Shown one piece after another: positions 20,499-32,244 of a stretch of DNA of 64,000 bases. Position 1 is the first letter of the stretch, and the number at the start of each line of letters is the position of its first letter. Below the pieces are notes generated by a model that worked only from the letters and a program-made list of their open reading frames with translations, searched no databases and was not told the origin of the DNA. Origin of the DNA: Streptomyces cynarae (GTDB lineage: Bacteria; Actinomycetota; Actinomycetes; Streptomycetales; Streptomycetaceae); assembly GCF_025642135.1 (NCBI RefSeq), contig NZ_CP106793.1:1719001-1783000 (forward strand), written 5' to 3'. Position numbers and translations under genes: made by a program.

Positions 20499-21340
20499 CC
20501 ACGACCGCCGTACGACCCCGGACCGGGACCACCGCCGAGCGGCTGCCCGGGGCCTGGACCCTCGGGCTGCACCGGGGTGTGCTGGAGATCAGGCAGTTCT
20601 TCCGGCAGCGCGACCAGGTGGTGTTCACCTTCGCCTTCCCGGTCGTCTTCCTGTTCCTGTTCGCGTCGATCTTCCACGACGACGTGGGCGTCAGGGGACT
20701 CACCGCCTCCCAGCTGTACGTGCCCGCGATGATGGCCTCGGGGATCATGTCGACGAGCTTCCAGTCCCTGGGGATCTCGATCGCGGTGGAGCGCGACGAG
20801 AAGGTGCTGCGCCGGCTGCGCGGAACGCCGATGCCGCCGGCGGCGTACTTCCTGGGGAAGATCTGGCTGGTCCTGTTCACCGGCGTCCTGGAGACGGCGA
20901 TCCTGCTGCTCGTCGGCACCACGCTGTACGACGTGGACCTCCCGTCGGACCCCGGCAGGTGGCTCGACTTCGGCTGGATCTTCGTGCTCGGGCTGACGGC
21001 GTGCGCACTGCTCGGCATCGCGATCAGCTCGGTACCGAAGTCCGGCAAGAGCGCCAGCTCCGTGGTCGTCCTGCCGTTCCTGGTACTGCAGTTCGTCTCC
21101 GGGGTGTACATCTCCATCGCCGCCATCCCGCACTGGATGCTGAACATCGGTGCCCTGTTCCCGCTGAAGTGGCTGTGCCAGGGGTTGCGGGGTGTGTTCC
21201 TGCCCGATTCGGCGCGGGTCCTGGAAGAGGCGGGGAGCTGGGAGTTCGGGCGGATCGCCCTGGTGCTCGGGGCCTGGTGCATCGGAGGATTGGCGCTGTG
21301 TCTGCTGACCTTCCGGTGGAAGAGCCGGCGCGACGGATGA
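20495..21340 (+). CDS. ABC-2 type transporter permease
   Basis: 281 residues with six predicted membrane segments, among them VVFTFAFPVVFLFLFASIF, LFTGVLETAILLLVG and IFVLGLTACALLGIAIS. The loop VERDEKVLRRLRGTPMPPAAYF is typical of the ABC-2 family. It is coupled by 4-base overlaps to the ATPase upstream and the histidine kinase downstream, so it is the partner membrane subunit. Confidence 0.93.
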   Translation: MTTTAVRPRTGTTAERLPGAWTLGLHRGVLEIRQFFRQRDQVVFTFAFPVVFLFLFASIFHDDVGVRGLTASQLYVPAMMASGIMSTSFQSLGISIAVERDEKVLRRLRGTPMPPAAYFLGKIWLVLFTGVLETAILLLVGTTLYDVDLPSDPGRWLDFGWIFVLGLTACALLGIAISSVPKSGKSASSVVVLPFLVLQFVSGVYISIAAIPHWMLNIGALFPLKWLCQGLRGVFLPDSARVLEEAGSWEFGRIALVLGAWCIGGLALCLLTFRWKSRRDG

Positions 21341-22548
21341 CGGAACCGCGCCGGGCGCCGGACGCGCACGCGTGGGACCGTTCGATCGGGTTGTGGGACG
21401 CGTACTTCGCGCTCGCCTGGACGGCCACCCTGGCGTTCGTGTGCGCCGCGGACCATCCGGGGTGGCCCGCGCGTGCCGTGGCGGCCGGGCTGCTGGTGGC
21501 ACTCGTGCCCTGGTACGTCATCCTGGGACGCGAGCTGCTCCAGGAGGACCCGCCCGACGAGCGGCGGGCCCTTGTGTACCTCGGCGGGGCGATGGCGCTG
21601 TTCCTGCCGTCGGCGATCCTGGCCGACGGGATGCGGTTGGTGTCGTTCGCGCTGATCCCGCAGTGCTTCATGACGCTGCGGACGCGCTGGGCTCTGACCG
21701 CGGTGACGGTGATCAATCTGGTGCCGCTGGTGGGCTGGGCGTTGCTGTGGCACCCCAGTGGCAAGGACCTCTTCTCCAGTTCCCTCTTCGCCGCGGTCAC
21801 CCTGGTGTTCTCGGTGGTCATCGGCGGCTGGATCATCCGGATCATCGAGCAGAGCTGGGAGCGGGCCGAGCTGATCGCGGAACTGGAGGCCAGTCGGCAC
21901 GAGGTCTCCCGGCTCTCGGCGGCGCACGGGGCGCTCGCCGAGCGGGAGCGGCTCTCCCGAGAGATCCACGACACGCTCGCGCAGGGGTTCACCAGCCTGC
22001 TGATGCTGGTGCAGGCGGTGGAGGCCGAGCTGGAGCACGACGTACCGCGGGCCCGGCGCCATCTGGCGCTGATGGCCGAGACGGCCCGGCAGAACCTCGC
22101 CGAGGCGCGGGCGCTCGTGGCCGGTGGCACGCCGGCCGACCTGGAGGGGTCCTCGCTGCCGGACGCGTTGCGGCGGCTGGCGGCGCGGCACGACGCGGAG
22201 GTGGAGGTCACGGGGCCGGTGCGGGCACTGCCGGCCGGGCCGGAGGTGGTGGTACTGCGGTCGTGCCAGGAGGCGCTGGCCAACGCCCGTAAGCACGCGA
22301 GCAGTTCCGCCTCCGTGTCGATAGCGCTGACGTACGCCGACGAGACGCTGACCCTGTCCGTCAGGGACGACGGCTGCGGTTTCGACCCGTCCGCGCCGAC
22401 CGGGGGCTACGGTCTGAGCGGACTGCGGGCGCGGGCCGCCGAGGTGGGCGGCACGGCCGAGGTCCGCAGCGCGCCGGGCGAGGGCACGATCGTGAGGGTG
22501 CGGCTGCCCGTCCTGCCCGTGCCGCCTGTTCTCGGGGGTGCTTCATGA
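21337..22548 (+). CDS. Sensor histidine kinase (HisKA_3/NarL type)
   Basis: 403 residues. Five or six membrane helices in the first 170 residues form an intramembrane sensor with no large extracellular domain. A short coiled coil then leads to the dimerisation segment SREIHDTLAQGFTSLL, with His211 as the phosphorylation site. The ATPase domain has CQEALANARKHA and the G boxes DDGCGFDPS and GYGLSGLRARA. The gene overlaps the permease before it and the response regulator after it. Intramembrane-sensing kinases next to ABC-2 exporters often respond to envelope stress or to the exported compound; that is an inference here. Confidence 0.94.
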   Translation: MTEPRRAPDAHAWDRSIGLWDAYFALAWTATLAFVCAADHPGWPARAVAAGLLVALVPWYVILGRELLQEDPPDERRALVYLGGAMALFLPSAILADGMRLVSFALIPQCFMTLRTRWALTAVTVINLVPLVGWALLWHPSGKDLFSSSLFAAVTLVFSVVIGGWIIRIIEQSWERAELIAELEASRHEVSRLSAAHGALAERERLSREIHDTLAQGFTSLLMLVQAVEAELEHDVPRARRHLALMAETARQNLAEARALVAGGTPADLEGSSLPDALRRLAARHDAEVEVTGPVRALPAGPEVVVLRSCQEALANARKHASSSASVSIALTYADETLTLSVRDDGCGFDPSAPTGGYGLSGLRARAAEVGGTAEVRSAPGEGTIVRVRLPVLPVPPVLGGAS

Positions 22549-23168
22549 TCCGGATCGTCCTCGCCGACGACCATCCCGTCGTACGGGAAGGGCTGCGCGC
22601 GATGCTCAGCGCGGAGCCCGACCTCGAGGTGGTCGCGGACGCGTCGAGCGGGCCGCAGGCGGAGGCGCTGGCGGCCGAACTCTCTCCGGACATCGTGCTG
22701 ATGGACCTGCGGATGCCGGGCGGCGGGGGCGCGGACTCGATCGAGCGGATGGCGGAGGCCGGGCTGCCCTGCCGGGTGATCGTGCTGACGACGTACGAGA
22801 CGGACCGGGACATCCTGCGGGCGGTGGAGGCGGGGGCGGCGGGCTATCTGCTGAAGGATCTGCCGCGGGGTGAACTGGCGGAGGCGGTCCGTGCCGCGGC
22901 GCGCGGCGAGACGGTTCTGGCGCCGTCGGTTGCGGCCCGCCTCGTGGACCGGTTGCGGGCCAGACCGGAGCGGCCGCGGCTGTCGGAACGGGAGACGGCG
23001 GTGTTGCGGCTGGTGGCGGAGGGATGCACGAACGCGGAGATCGGGCGGCGGTTGTTCATCGGGGAGTCGACGGTGAAGACGCACCTGCTGCGGGTGTTCG
23101 GGAAGCTGGGGGTGGATGATCGGACCGCGGCGGTGACGTGTGCGATGCGGCACGGCTTGCTCGACTGA
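22545..23168 (+). CDS. NarL/LuxR-type response regulator
   Basis: 207 residues. The receiver domain (1-120) has the acidic pair DD at 8-9, phospho-acceptor Asp54 (VLMDLRMPG) and the conserved Lys in GYLLKDLPRG. The C-terminal LuxR-type helix-turn-helix (about 145-205) has LSERETAVLRLVAEGCTNAE and GESTVKTHLLRVFGKL. It is the cognate partner of the kinase (ATGA overlap) and likely controls the operon that starts at 19632. Confidence 0.95.
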   Translation: MIRIVLADDHPVVREGLRAMLSAEPDLEVVADASSGPQAEALAAELSPDIVLMDLRMPGGGGADSIERMAEAGLPCRVIVLTTYETDRDILRAVEAGAAGYLLKDLPRGELAEAVRAAARGETVLAPSVAARLVDRLRARPERPRLSERETAVLRLVAEGCTNAEIGRRLFIGESTVKTHLLRVFGKLGVDDRTAAVTCAMRHGLLD

Positions 23169-23445
23169 GAGGTTCCGCCCCTGCCGCCCCTACCCGCCCC
23201 ACCTCCCCACCGGGGGCTCCGCCCCTGGACTCCCGGCGGGAAGCACCCCTCGCGGGGCTCCGCCCCCTGGTCCCCGCTGTGGCTTCGCCCCAGTCCCCGT
23301 CCGGCACTCCCCCGCTCGAAGAGCCTGGGCGAGCTTGACGACGAGGCCGTGAGGCCGCCGGCGGGGGTCCCGGGGCGCAGCCCCCGGGGACGGGAAGGGT
23401 AGGGGCTGCGGGGGCGAGACCACACGGCCCCCGCCCCCGGAAGGG
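23169..23445. repeat. Intergenic GC-rich repeat cluster between convergent genes
   Basis: 277 noncoding bases. Three imperfect direct copies of a GGGGCTCCGCCCCTGG-type unit start at about 23213, 23254 and 23279. An inverted, similar segment (CCCGGGGCGCAGCCCCCGGG, about 23369-23388) follows. Such GCTCCGCCCC-type repeats are common between convergent Streptomyces genes. They probably fold strongly and end transcription from both sides. Confidence 0.6.
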
Positions 23446-24708
23446 TCAGCCCAGGCGGGACTCCAGTTCCGCCACGATCTCGTTCACGCCGACCGCCACC
23501 TGCTCCCCGGACTCCATGTCCTTCAGCTGCACCACGCCCTCCGCAAGATCGCGCTCACCGGCGACGATCGTGAAGCGGGCACCACTGCGGTTGGCGTTCT
23601 TCATCGCGCCCTTCAGCCCCTTGCCGCCGTACGCGAAGTCCGCCGCGACACCGAGCTTGCGCAGCTCCGTGACCTTCGCGAACAGCACGCGGCGGGCCTC
23701 CTCGCCCAGCGGGACCGCGAACACGCTGGTGCTGGCCGGGAGTTGCAGCTCGACCCCCTCCGCCTCCAGCGCCAGCACCGTACGGTCGACGCCCAGCGCC
23801 CAGCCCACCGACGGCAGCGCGGGGCCGCCGATCATCTCGGACAGGCCGTCGTAGCGGCCTCCGCCGCCCACCGCGGACTGCGAGCCCAGGCCGTCGTGCA
23901 CGAACTCGAACGTCGTCCGGGTGTAGTAGTCCAGGCCGCGCACCAGCTTGGGGTCGTCCTCGAAGGCCACTCCCGCCGCGGTGATCAGCTCGCGGACCTC
24001 CTCGTGGTACGCCTTGCACGCGTCACACAGGTAGTCCCGCAGCAGCGGCGCGCCGTCCAGCTGCTTCTGGACGGACTCCCGCTTGTCGTCGAGAACCCGC
24101 AGCGGGTTGATGTCGATGCGGCGCCGCGTGTCCTCGTCCAGGTCCAGGCCGCGCAGGAAGTCCTGGAGCGCGGAGCGGTACACCGGGCGGCATTCCTTGT
24201 CGCCCAGCGAGTTGAGCAGGATGCGGAAGTTCCTCAGGCCCAGGGAGCGGTACGCCTGGTCCGCCAGGATGATCAGTTCGGCGTCGAGGGCCGGGTCCTC
24301 GGCGCCGATCGCCTCCGCGCCCACCTGCGAGAAGTGGCGGTAGCGGCCCTTCTGCGGACGCTCGTAACGGTAGTACGAGCCCGAGTACCAGAGCTTGACC
24401 GGCAGGTTGCCCGCCTTGTGCAGGTTGGCCTCGAGGGCGGCGCGCAGCACGGACGCCGTGCCCTCGGGGCGCAGGGCCAGCTTGTCGCCGCCCTTCGTCT
24501 CGAAGGCGTACATCTCCTTCGTCACGATGTCCGTGGACTCGCCCACGCCGCGCGCGAACAGTTCCACGTTCTCGAAGCCCGGCGTCTCGATGTAGCCGTA
24601 GCCGGAGTTGCGCAGCGGAGCCGCGATCGCCTCGCGGACGGCCAGGTACTTGGCGGAGTCCGGCGGGATCAGGTCGTACGTGCCCTTGGGGGCCTTGAAG
24701 GTGCTCAC
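23446..24708 (-). CDS. hisS: Histidyl-tRNA synthetase
   Basis: 420 residues from the GTG at 24708 ([15 protein letters not shown]). The frame is open upstream into the neighbour, but this start fits the family. It charges tRNA-His. Class II motif 2 is around [20 protein letters not shown]. The histidine-specific motifs [15 protein letters not shown] and GGGGRYDGL are present, and the C-terminal anticodon-binding domain is intact. It lies 13 bases downstream of the MBL hydrolase. Confidence 0.97.
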   Translation of the reverse strand: MSTFKAPKGTYDLIPPDSAKYLAVREAIAAPLRNSGYGYIETPGFENVELFARGVGESTDIVTKEMYAFETKGGDKLALRPEGTASVLRAALEANLHKAGNLPVKLWYSGSYYRYERPQKGRYRHFSQVGAEAIGAEDPALDAELIILADQAYRSLGLRNFRILLNSLGDKECRPVYRSALQDFLRGLDLDEDTRRRIDINPLRVLDDKRESVQKQLDGAPLLRDYLCDACKAYHEEVRELITAAGVAFEDDPKLVRGLDYYTRTTFEFVHDGLGSQSAVGGGGRYDGLSEMIGGPALPSVGWALGVDRTVLALEAEGVELQLPASTSVFAVPLGEEARRVLFAKVTELRKLGVAADFAYGGKGLKGAMKNANRSGARFTIVAGERDLAEGVVQLKDMESGEQVAVGVNEIVAELESRLG

Positions 24709-24721
24709 GGAAGGTCTCTCG

Positions 24722-25429
24722 TCACATTCCTCGTCGGGGAGCCTCCTGGGCTCCCTGGCCGGCGGCCACCTGCCGCAGATACGGGTTGGTGGCGCGCTCC
24801 CGGCCGATGGTCGTCTGGGGGCCGTGGCCGGACAGCACCACGGTCGAGTCGTCGAGCGGCAGGCACACGCGGGCCAGCGAGTCGAACATCTCGGCCATGT
24901 CACCGCCGGGCAGGTCGGTGCGTCCGATGGAGCCGGCGAACAGCAGGTCGCCCGAGAAGAGGATCGGCGGGATGTCCGCCGCCTCGGGCAGGCCGAAGGT
25001 CACCGACCCCTTGGTATGGCCCGGCGCGTGCGCGACGGACAGCTCCAGACCGGCCAGCCGCAGGGTCGTACCGTCGGTCAGCTCCTTGACGTCGTCCGGC
25101 TCCCCCACGGTCAGCTCACCCATCAGCGGCATACCGATGGAACGCCCGAGGGCCTTCTCCGGGTCGCTCATCATGTACCGGTCGTCGGGGTGGATCCACG
25201 CCGGTACGTCGTGCGCGCCGCACACCGGGACGACCGAGGCCACGTGATCGATGTGGCCGTGGGTGAGGACGACCGCCACGGGCTTGAGCCGATGCTTCTC
25301 GAGCGCGTCCTCGACTCCCTGGGCGGCCTGGTGGCCGGGGTCGATGATCACGCACTCCTCACCCGCGGCGGGGGCGACCAGGTAACAGTTGGTCCCCCAG
25401 GCCCCGGCGGGGAACCCGGCAATCAGCAC
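24722..25429 (-). CDS. MBL-fold metallo-hydrolase (glyoxalase II-like)
   Basis: 235 residues, GTG start. Metal-ligand motifs are complete: THGHIDH, then [16 protein letters not shown] and [10 protein letters not shown]. The family includes hydroxyacylglutathione hydrolase-like thioesterases. As actinomycetes use mycothiol, the natural substrate is probably not a glutathione thioester, and none can be assigned. It sits directly upstream of hisS, a pairing common in Streptomyces, and is divergent from the cyclophilin gene. Confidence 0.9.
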   Translation of the reverse strand: MLIAGFPAGAWGTNCYLVAPAAGEECVIIDPGHQAAQGVEDALEKHRLKPVAVVLTHGHIDHVASVVPVCGAHDVPAWIHPDDRYMMSDPEKALGRSIGMPLMGELTVGEPDDVKELTDGTTLRLAGLELSVAHAPGHTKGSVTFGLPEAADIPPILFSGDLLFAGSIGRTDLPGGDMAEMFDSLARVCLPLDDSTVVLSGHGPQTTIGRERATNPYLRQVAAGQGAQEAPRRGM

Positions 25430-25596
25430 GATCGTCCTTCGTTGTGTCGTACGGGCGTCACTGGCTGTGGGTCAGAGCCTACCGGCGCTGCCGATTCCTC
25501 AGCGAACCCATATACGGTACGGGGCACACGCATGCGGTCGGCACACCAGACGCACGCGTACCGGTCGGCGGACGAGACGCATGAGGAGAAAACCCC

Positions 25597-26436
25597 GTGG
25601 TCAGCCAGGAACAGCGGCGGCGACAGCTCGCCCGGGAGAAGTTCTTGCGGCAGCAGCAGCGGCGTACGGAGGCGCGGCGCAAGGCGCGGATGCGCAATTC
25701 GGTCATCGCGTCGGTGCTCGGCGTGTTGCTGGTGGGCAGCGTGGTGTCGTACACGGCCGGGGTCTTCAAGGGCGACGACAAGAAGGCGAACGCGGGCGCG
25801 GAGGTGTCCCCGAGCGCCTCGGCGCCCAGCAAGGCGCCGGACCCCTGTGCGAAGCCGGCCCCGGGCAAGGCCAAGTCGCTGAGCTGGAAGAAGGAGCCGG
25901 CGATGACCATCGACACGTCGGCGAAGTACACGATGAAGCTGGCGACCACGTGCGGTGACATCGGCATCGCGCTGAAGACGGCCGCGGCCCCCCACACCGT
26001 GAACTCGTTCAACTTCCTCGCAGGCCAGGGCTTCTTCGACCACACCAAGTGCCACCGGCTCACCACCAACGGCATCTACGTGCTGCAGTGCGGCGACCCG
26101 AAGGGCAACGGCACCGGCGGTCCCGGCTACACCATCCCGGACGAGAACCTGAAGGACAAAAGCCTGAAGGGGAACGTGTACCCGGCGGGCACCGTGGCCA
26201 TGGCCAACCAGTACGACGCCTCGACCAACCAGGGTCGCAACACCGGCGGCAGCCAGTTCTTCCTCGTCTACCAGGACAGTCAGTTGCCGCCCAACTACAC
26301 CCCGTTCGGCACCATCGACGCCGCCGGCATGAAGGTGCTGAAGAAAATCGCCGCCGCCAGCGAAAGCACCGGCCAGGGTGACGGAGCGCCGAACGCGACC
26401 GTCGTGATCAACAAGGCGACGGTGACGAAATCCTGA
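25597..26436 (+). CDS. Membrane-anchored cyclophilin-type peptidyl-prolyl isomerase
   Basis: 279 residues from a GTG with GAGGAG upstream. A basic N-terminal tail (about 1-33, many Arg/Gln) precedes one membrane helix (SVIASVLGVLLVGSVVSYTAG). A Pro/Ala/Ser linker and a cyclophilin domain (about 118-275) follow, with NTGGSQFFLVYQDSQLPPNY and TPFGTI. The domain lies outside the membrane, so it probably assists folding of exported proteins. Some canonical residues differ (HRLTTNGIYVLQCGDP for the usual FHRV-IQGGDP), as in other actinobacterial homologues. Confidence 0.93.
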   Translation: MVSQEQRRRQLAREKFLRQQQRRTEARRKARMRNSVIASVLGVLLVGSVVSYTAGVFKGDDKKANAGAEVSPSASAPSKAPDPCAKPAPGKAKSLSWKKEPAMTIDTSAKYTMKLATTCGDIGIALKTAAAPHTVNSFNFLAGQGFFDHTKCHRLTTNGIYVLQCGDPKGNGTGGPGYTIPDENLKDKSLKGNVYPAGTVAMANQYDASTNQGRNTGGSQFFLVYQDSQLPPNYTPFGTIDAAGMKVLKKIAAASESTGQGDGAPNATVVINKATVTKS

Positions 26437-26571
26437 ACGTCAACAGCTCAATTTCGGTCGCGCGGGATGCGGACAGCCGCCCCGCCGGTCGCCTATGTTG
26501 GCCGTGACGAAACTGTGGACGATGCTCGGGGGCGCTGAGGCTCCCCGCAGGCATCATGTGGAGGAGGCGCT

Positions 26572-27801
26572 GTGAGCAGCGACCCGTGGGGCCGCGTCGA
26601 CGAGACGGGGACCGTGTACGTGCGGACGGCCGATGGCGAGAAGGTCGTCGGTTCCTGGCAGGCCGGCTCCCCCGAGGAGGCGCTGGCCTACTTCGAGCGC
26701 AAGTACGAGGGCCTGGTGGTCGAGATCGGCCTCCTCGAGAAGCGAGTGAAGACCACCGACCTGTCGGCGAAGGACGCCATGGCCGCCATCGACCACCTGC
26801 GGGAGCAGGTGGACGCCCATCACGCGGTCGGCGACCTGGATGCGCTGCGCGCCCGCCTGGACAAGCTCGTGGAGATCGTCGAGGCGCGCCGTGAGGAGCG
26901 CAAGGCCCAGCGGGCACGGCAGTCCGACGAGGCCAGGCACGCCAAGGAGGTGCTGGTCGCGGAGGCGGAGCAGTTGGCGCAGTCCGACCAGTGGCGGGCT
27001 GCCGGTGAGCGGCTGCGGTCGCTGGTGGACACCTGGAAGGGGCTGCCGCGGCTCGACCGGAAGTCGGACGACGAGCTGTGGCACCGCTTCTCGCACGCGC
27101 GGTCGGCGTTCTCCAAGCGCCGCAAGGCGCACTTCGCGCAGCTGGACGCGCAGCGCGAGGAGGCCCGCAAGACCAAGGAGAGGCTGGTCGCCGAGGCCGA
27201 GGCACTGTCGGGTTCGACGGACTGGGGGCCGACGGCTGCGCGCTACCGCGAGCTGATGGCCGAGTGGAAGGCCGCCGGCCGTGCGCAGCGGGAGCACGAG
27301 GACGACCTGTGGAACCGGTTCCGCAGTGCCCAGGACGTGTTCTTCGCGGCGCGCAGCTCGGTCTTCGCGGAGCGGGACGCCGAGCAGGCCGAGAACCTCA
27401 AGCTGAAGGAGGAACTGGCCGAGGAGGCGGAGAAGCTGCTGCCGATCACGGACCTGAAGGCCGCGCGGGCCGCCTTCCGCTCGATCAACGAGCGCTGGGA
27501 GGCCATCGGGCACGTGCCGCGGGACGCGCGGGGGCGGGTCGAGGGCCGGATGCACACGGTCGACCGGGCCATCCAGGAGGCCGAGGAGGCCGAGTGGCGG
27601 CGTACGAACCCCGAGGCGCGGGCGCGCGCGGAGGGCCTGACCGGTCAGTTGCAGGCGGCTGTGGACAAGCTGCGGACGCAGATCGAGCAGGCCCGGTCGG
27701 CGGGCAACACCGCGAAGGCCGAGAAGCTGGAGAAGGAGCTGGAGGGCCGCCAGGCGCTCCTGGACCAGGCCCTGAAGGGTCTGCAGGAGTTCGGCGGCTG
27801 A
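26572..27801 (+). CDS. DUF349 domain protein
   Basis: 409 residues, almost wholly helical and charged, GTG start with GGAGGAGG upstream. After a short N-terminal domain (SSDPWGRVDETGTVYVRTAD) come three DUF349 repeats of about 75 residues, each with a D-x-LW-x-RF motif (DELWHRFSHAR, DDLWNRFRSAQ) and Trp-containing helices. A coiled-coil C terminus follows. The biochemical role of DUF349 is unknown. It is monocistronic and ends in a good terminator. Confidence 0.9.
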   Translation: MSSDPWGRVDETGTVYVRTADGEKVVGSWQAGSPEEALAYFERKYEGLVVEIGLLEKRVKTTDLSAKDAMAAIDHLREQVDAHHAVGDLDALRARLDKLVEIVEARREERKAQRARQSDEARHAKEVLVAEAEQLAQSDQWRAAGERLRSLVDTWKGLPRLDRKSDDELWHRFSHARSAFSKRRKAHFAQLDAQREEARKTKERLVAEAEALSGSTDWGPTAARYRELMAEWKAAGRAQREHEDDLWNRFRSAQDVFFAARSSVFAERDAEQAENLKLKEELAEEAEKLLPITDLKAARAAFRSINERWEAIGHVPRDARGRVEGRMHTVDRAIQEAEEAEWRRTNPEARARAEGLTGQLQAAVDKLRTQIEQARSAGNTAKAEKLEKELEGRQALLDQALKGLQEFGG

Positions 27802-27817
27802 CAGCCGGCTGAGAAGG

Positions 27818-27843
27818 GGCTCCCGTACCGAGGTACGGGAGCC
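27818..27843 (+). terminator. Intrinsic terminator after the DUF349 gene
   Basis: 12-base arms GGCTCCCGTACC and GGTACGGGAGCC with a two-base loop, followed directly by TTT, 17 bases past the stop. Confidence 0.85.
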
Positions 27844-27865
27844 TTTCCTGTGCTCTGGCGTGCGG

Positions 27866-30381
<2,516 letters not shown>

Positions 30382-30586
30382 GAGGGCTCCTCGTGCGCGA
30401 TCCGGGTCCCCCGGTCAGGCTCCGGAGCACCCATGGTAGCGATCCCGGGCTCCGGGCTCGCCCTCAGGCCGCGGGACGGCCTGCTATGGGGGAAACGCAC
30501 GAGGCGGACCTCGGATTCCTCCGGGGCCCGCCTCGCGGTGTCCTGCGGCCCGACGGGGCCTTGCGCAGGGGTGTACGGCGCGTGAC

Positions 30587-31135
30587 TCAGACCTGGAGCA
30601 GTGCCTCCAGCGGGGCGCCGGCCAGGGCCGGTTCCAGCCGGGCACGGCCGCCCAGGAAGCCCAGTTCCATGAGGACCGAGACGCCCGCGACCTCGGCGCC
30701 CGCCCGGCGGATGAGCTGCAGCGAGGCCTCGGCGGTGCCGCCGGTGGCGAGGACGTCGTCGACGACCATCACCCGGTCGGACGCCGACAGGTCCTCGGCG
30801 TGCACCTCGATCTCCGCGGAGCCGTACTCCAGGTCGTACGCCTGCCGCAGGGTGGCTCCAGGCAGCTTGCCCGCCTTGCGTACGGGGACGAAGCCGATGC
30901 CCGCGCGGACGGCGACCGGGGCGCCGAGGATGAACCCGCGCGCCTCCAGACCGACGATCTTCGTCGCGCCGTGCCGTACGGTCAGCTCCGCCAGCGCGTC
31001 GGTGAGCGCGGCGAAGGCCGCCGGGTCCGCGAGCAGCGGGGTGATGTCCTTGAACATCACCCCCGGCTCCGGGTGGTCCGGCACGTCCCGGATACGGCTG
31101 AGCAGCAGTGCCTGTATGTCGGTCGTCTCGGTCAT
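30587..31135 (-). CDS. apt: Adenine phosphoribosyltransferase
   Basis: 182 residues. It salvages adenine to AMP with PRPP. The PRPP loop VMVVDDVLATGGTAEAS and the adenine-binding region GLEARGFILGAPVAVRAG are intact, and FKDITPLL is near residue 28. The ATG overlaps the secF stop, giving a yajC-secD-secF-apt-relA transcription unit, a usual actinobacterial arrangement that places ppGpp and purine genes together. Confidence 0.97.
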   Translation of the reverse strand: MTETTDIQALLLSRIRDVPDHPEPGVMFKDITPLLADPAAFAALTDALAELTVRHGATKIVGLEARGFILGAPVAVRAGIGFVPVRKAGKLPGATLRQAYDLEYGSAEIEVHAEDLSASDRVMVVDDVLATGGTAEASLQLIRRAGAEVAGVSVLMELGFLGGRARLEPALAGAPLEALLQV

Positions 31136-32241
31136 CGGCGCTTTCCGGAGGGTCGGCCGCGACCGCGGTTACGGGACGCGGGCTGGCTGCGCTGGCCGAC
31201 GACCGCCGGTGCGGCGTCCTGCGGCTCTTCGGCGAAGGAGTCGTCCTCGGCCTCTCCGACGGGCCCCGCCTCGGCGGCCTGCGCGCGCTTGGCGAGGACG
31301 CGGCGCTTGAGGGCCTTCATCTGCGGCTCGCGCTCCTTGAGGTCGGCGACGAGCGGAGTGGCGATGAAGATCGAGGAGTACGCACCGGCCGCGAGGCCGA
31401 CGAACAGCGACAGCGAGATGTCGTTGAGCGTGCCCGCACCGAGGAAGCCGCCACCGATGAACAGCAGGCCCGCCACCGGCAGCAGCGCCACCACCGTGGT
31501 GTTGATGGATCGCACCAGGGTGCTGTTGATCGAGCTGTTGGCGACGTCGCTGAAGGTCCAGCGGGTCTGCTTGGTGATGTCCTTCGTCTGCTCCTTGAGG
31601 CTGTCGAAGACGACGACCGTGTCGTAGAGCGAGTAACCGAGGATCGTCAGCAGACCGATCACCGTGCCGGACGTGACCTCGAAGCCGACGAGCGCGTAGA
31701 TGCCGGTGGTGATGGTGATGTCGTGGATCAGTGCGACGAACGCGGCAAGGGCCATGCGCCACTCGAAGGCGATCGCCAGGTAGATCACGACCAGCACCAT
31801 GAAGATCGCCAGGCCCTCCCAGGCCTTGCCGGCGATCTGCTCACCCCAGCTGGGGCCGACCAGGTCGGCGTTGATCTGCTCCGAGGGGACGCTCAGGTCC
31901 TTGGCCAGGGTGTCCTTGATCTGGTCGGACTTGCCGGTGTCGATTCCGGCGACCTGGATGCGCAGGCCGCCCGTACCGAGCTTCTGCACCACGGCGGGGT
32001 GGCCGGAGGCGTCGTGGGCATAGGTCTCGGCCTGGGCCACCGAGACACTCGTCTTCGGGGTCGTGAAGACCGCTCCGCCCTGGAACTCGATGCCCATGTT
32101 CAGGCCGCGCACCGCCAGGCCGACGATGGCCGTGATGGTGATCAGGATCGAGACGCCGTACCAGATCTTGCGGTTGCCGACGAAGTCGTAACCGACCTCG
32201 CCTCGGTGGAGCCGGGCGCCGAGGTTGCCGAGCTTCGACAT
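31132..32241 (-). CDS. secF: Protein translocase subunit SecF
   Basis: 369 residues. SecF joins SecD in using the proton gradient to drive late steps of Sec export. Six membrane helices are visible, with the conserved GIEFQGGAVF after helix 1 and the GYSLYDTVVVFDSLKE loop. The C terminus is a long basic/acidic tail (about 300-369). It starts three bases after the secD stop and overlaps apt. Confidence 0.96.
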   Translation of the reverse strand: MSKLGNLGARLHRGEVGYDFVGNRKIWYGVSILITITAIVGLAVRGLNMGIEFQGGAVFTTPKTSVSVAQAETYAHDASGHPAVVQKLGTGGLRIQVAGIDTGKSDQIKDTLAKDLSVPSEQINADLVGPSWGEQIAGKAWEGLAIFMVLVVIYLAIAFEWRMALAAFVALIHDITITTGIYALVGFEVTSGTVIGLLTILGYSLYDTVVVFDSLKEQTKDITKQTRWTFSDVANSSINSTLVRSINTTVVALLPVAGLLFIGGGFLGAGTLNDISLSLFVGLAAGAYSSIFIATPLVADLKEREPQMKALKRRVLAKRAQAAEAGPVGEAEDDSFAEEPQDAAPAVVGQRSQPASRNRGRGRPSGKRR

Positions 32242-32244
32242 CTC

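Noticed and set aside
30431..30586. Terminator between apt and relA
   Set aside because: Only imperfect pairing of GAGGCGGAC with GCCCGCCTC is seen; too weak to call.
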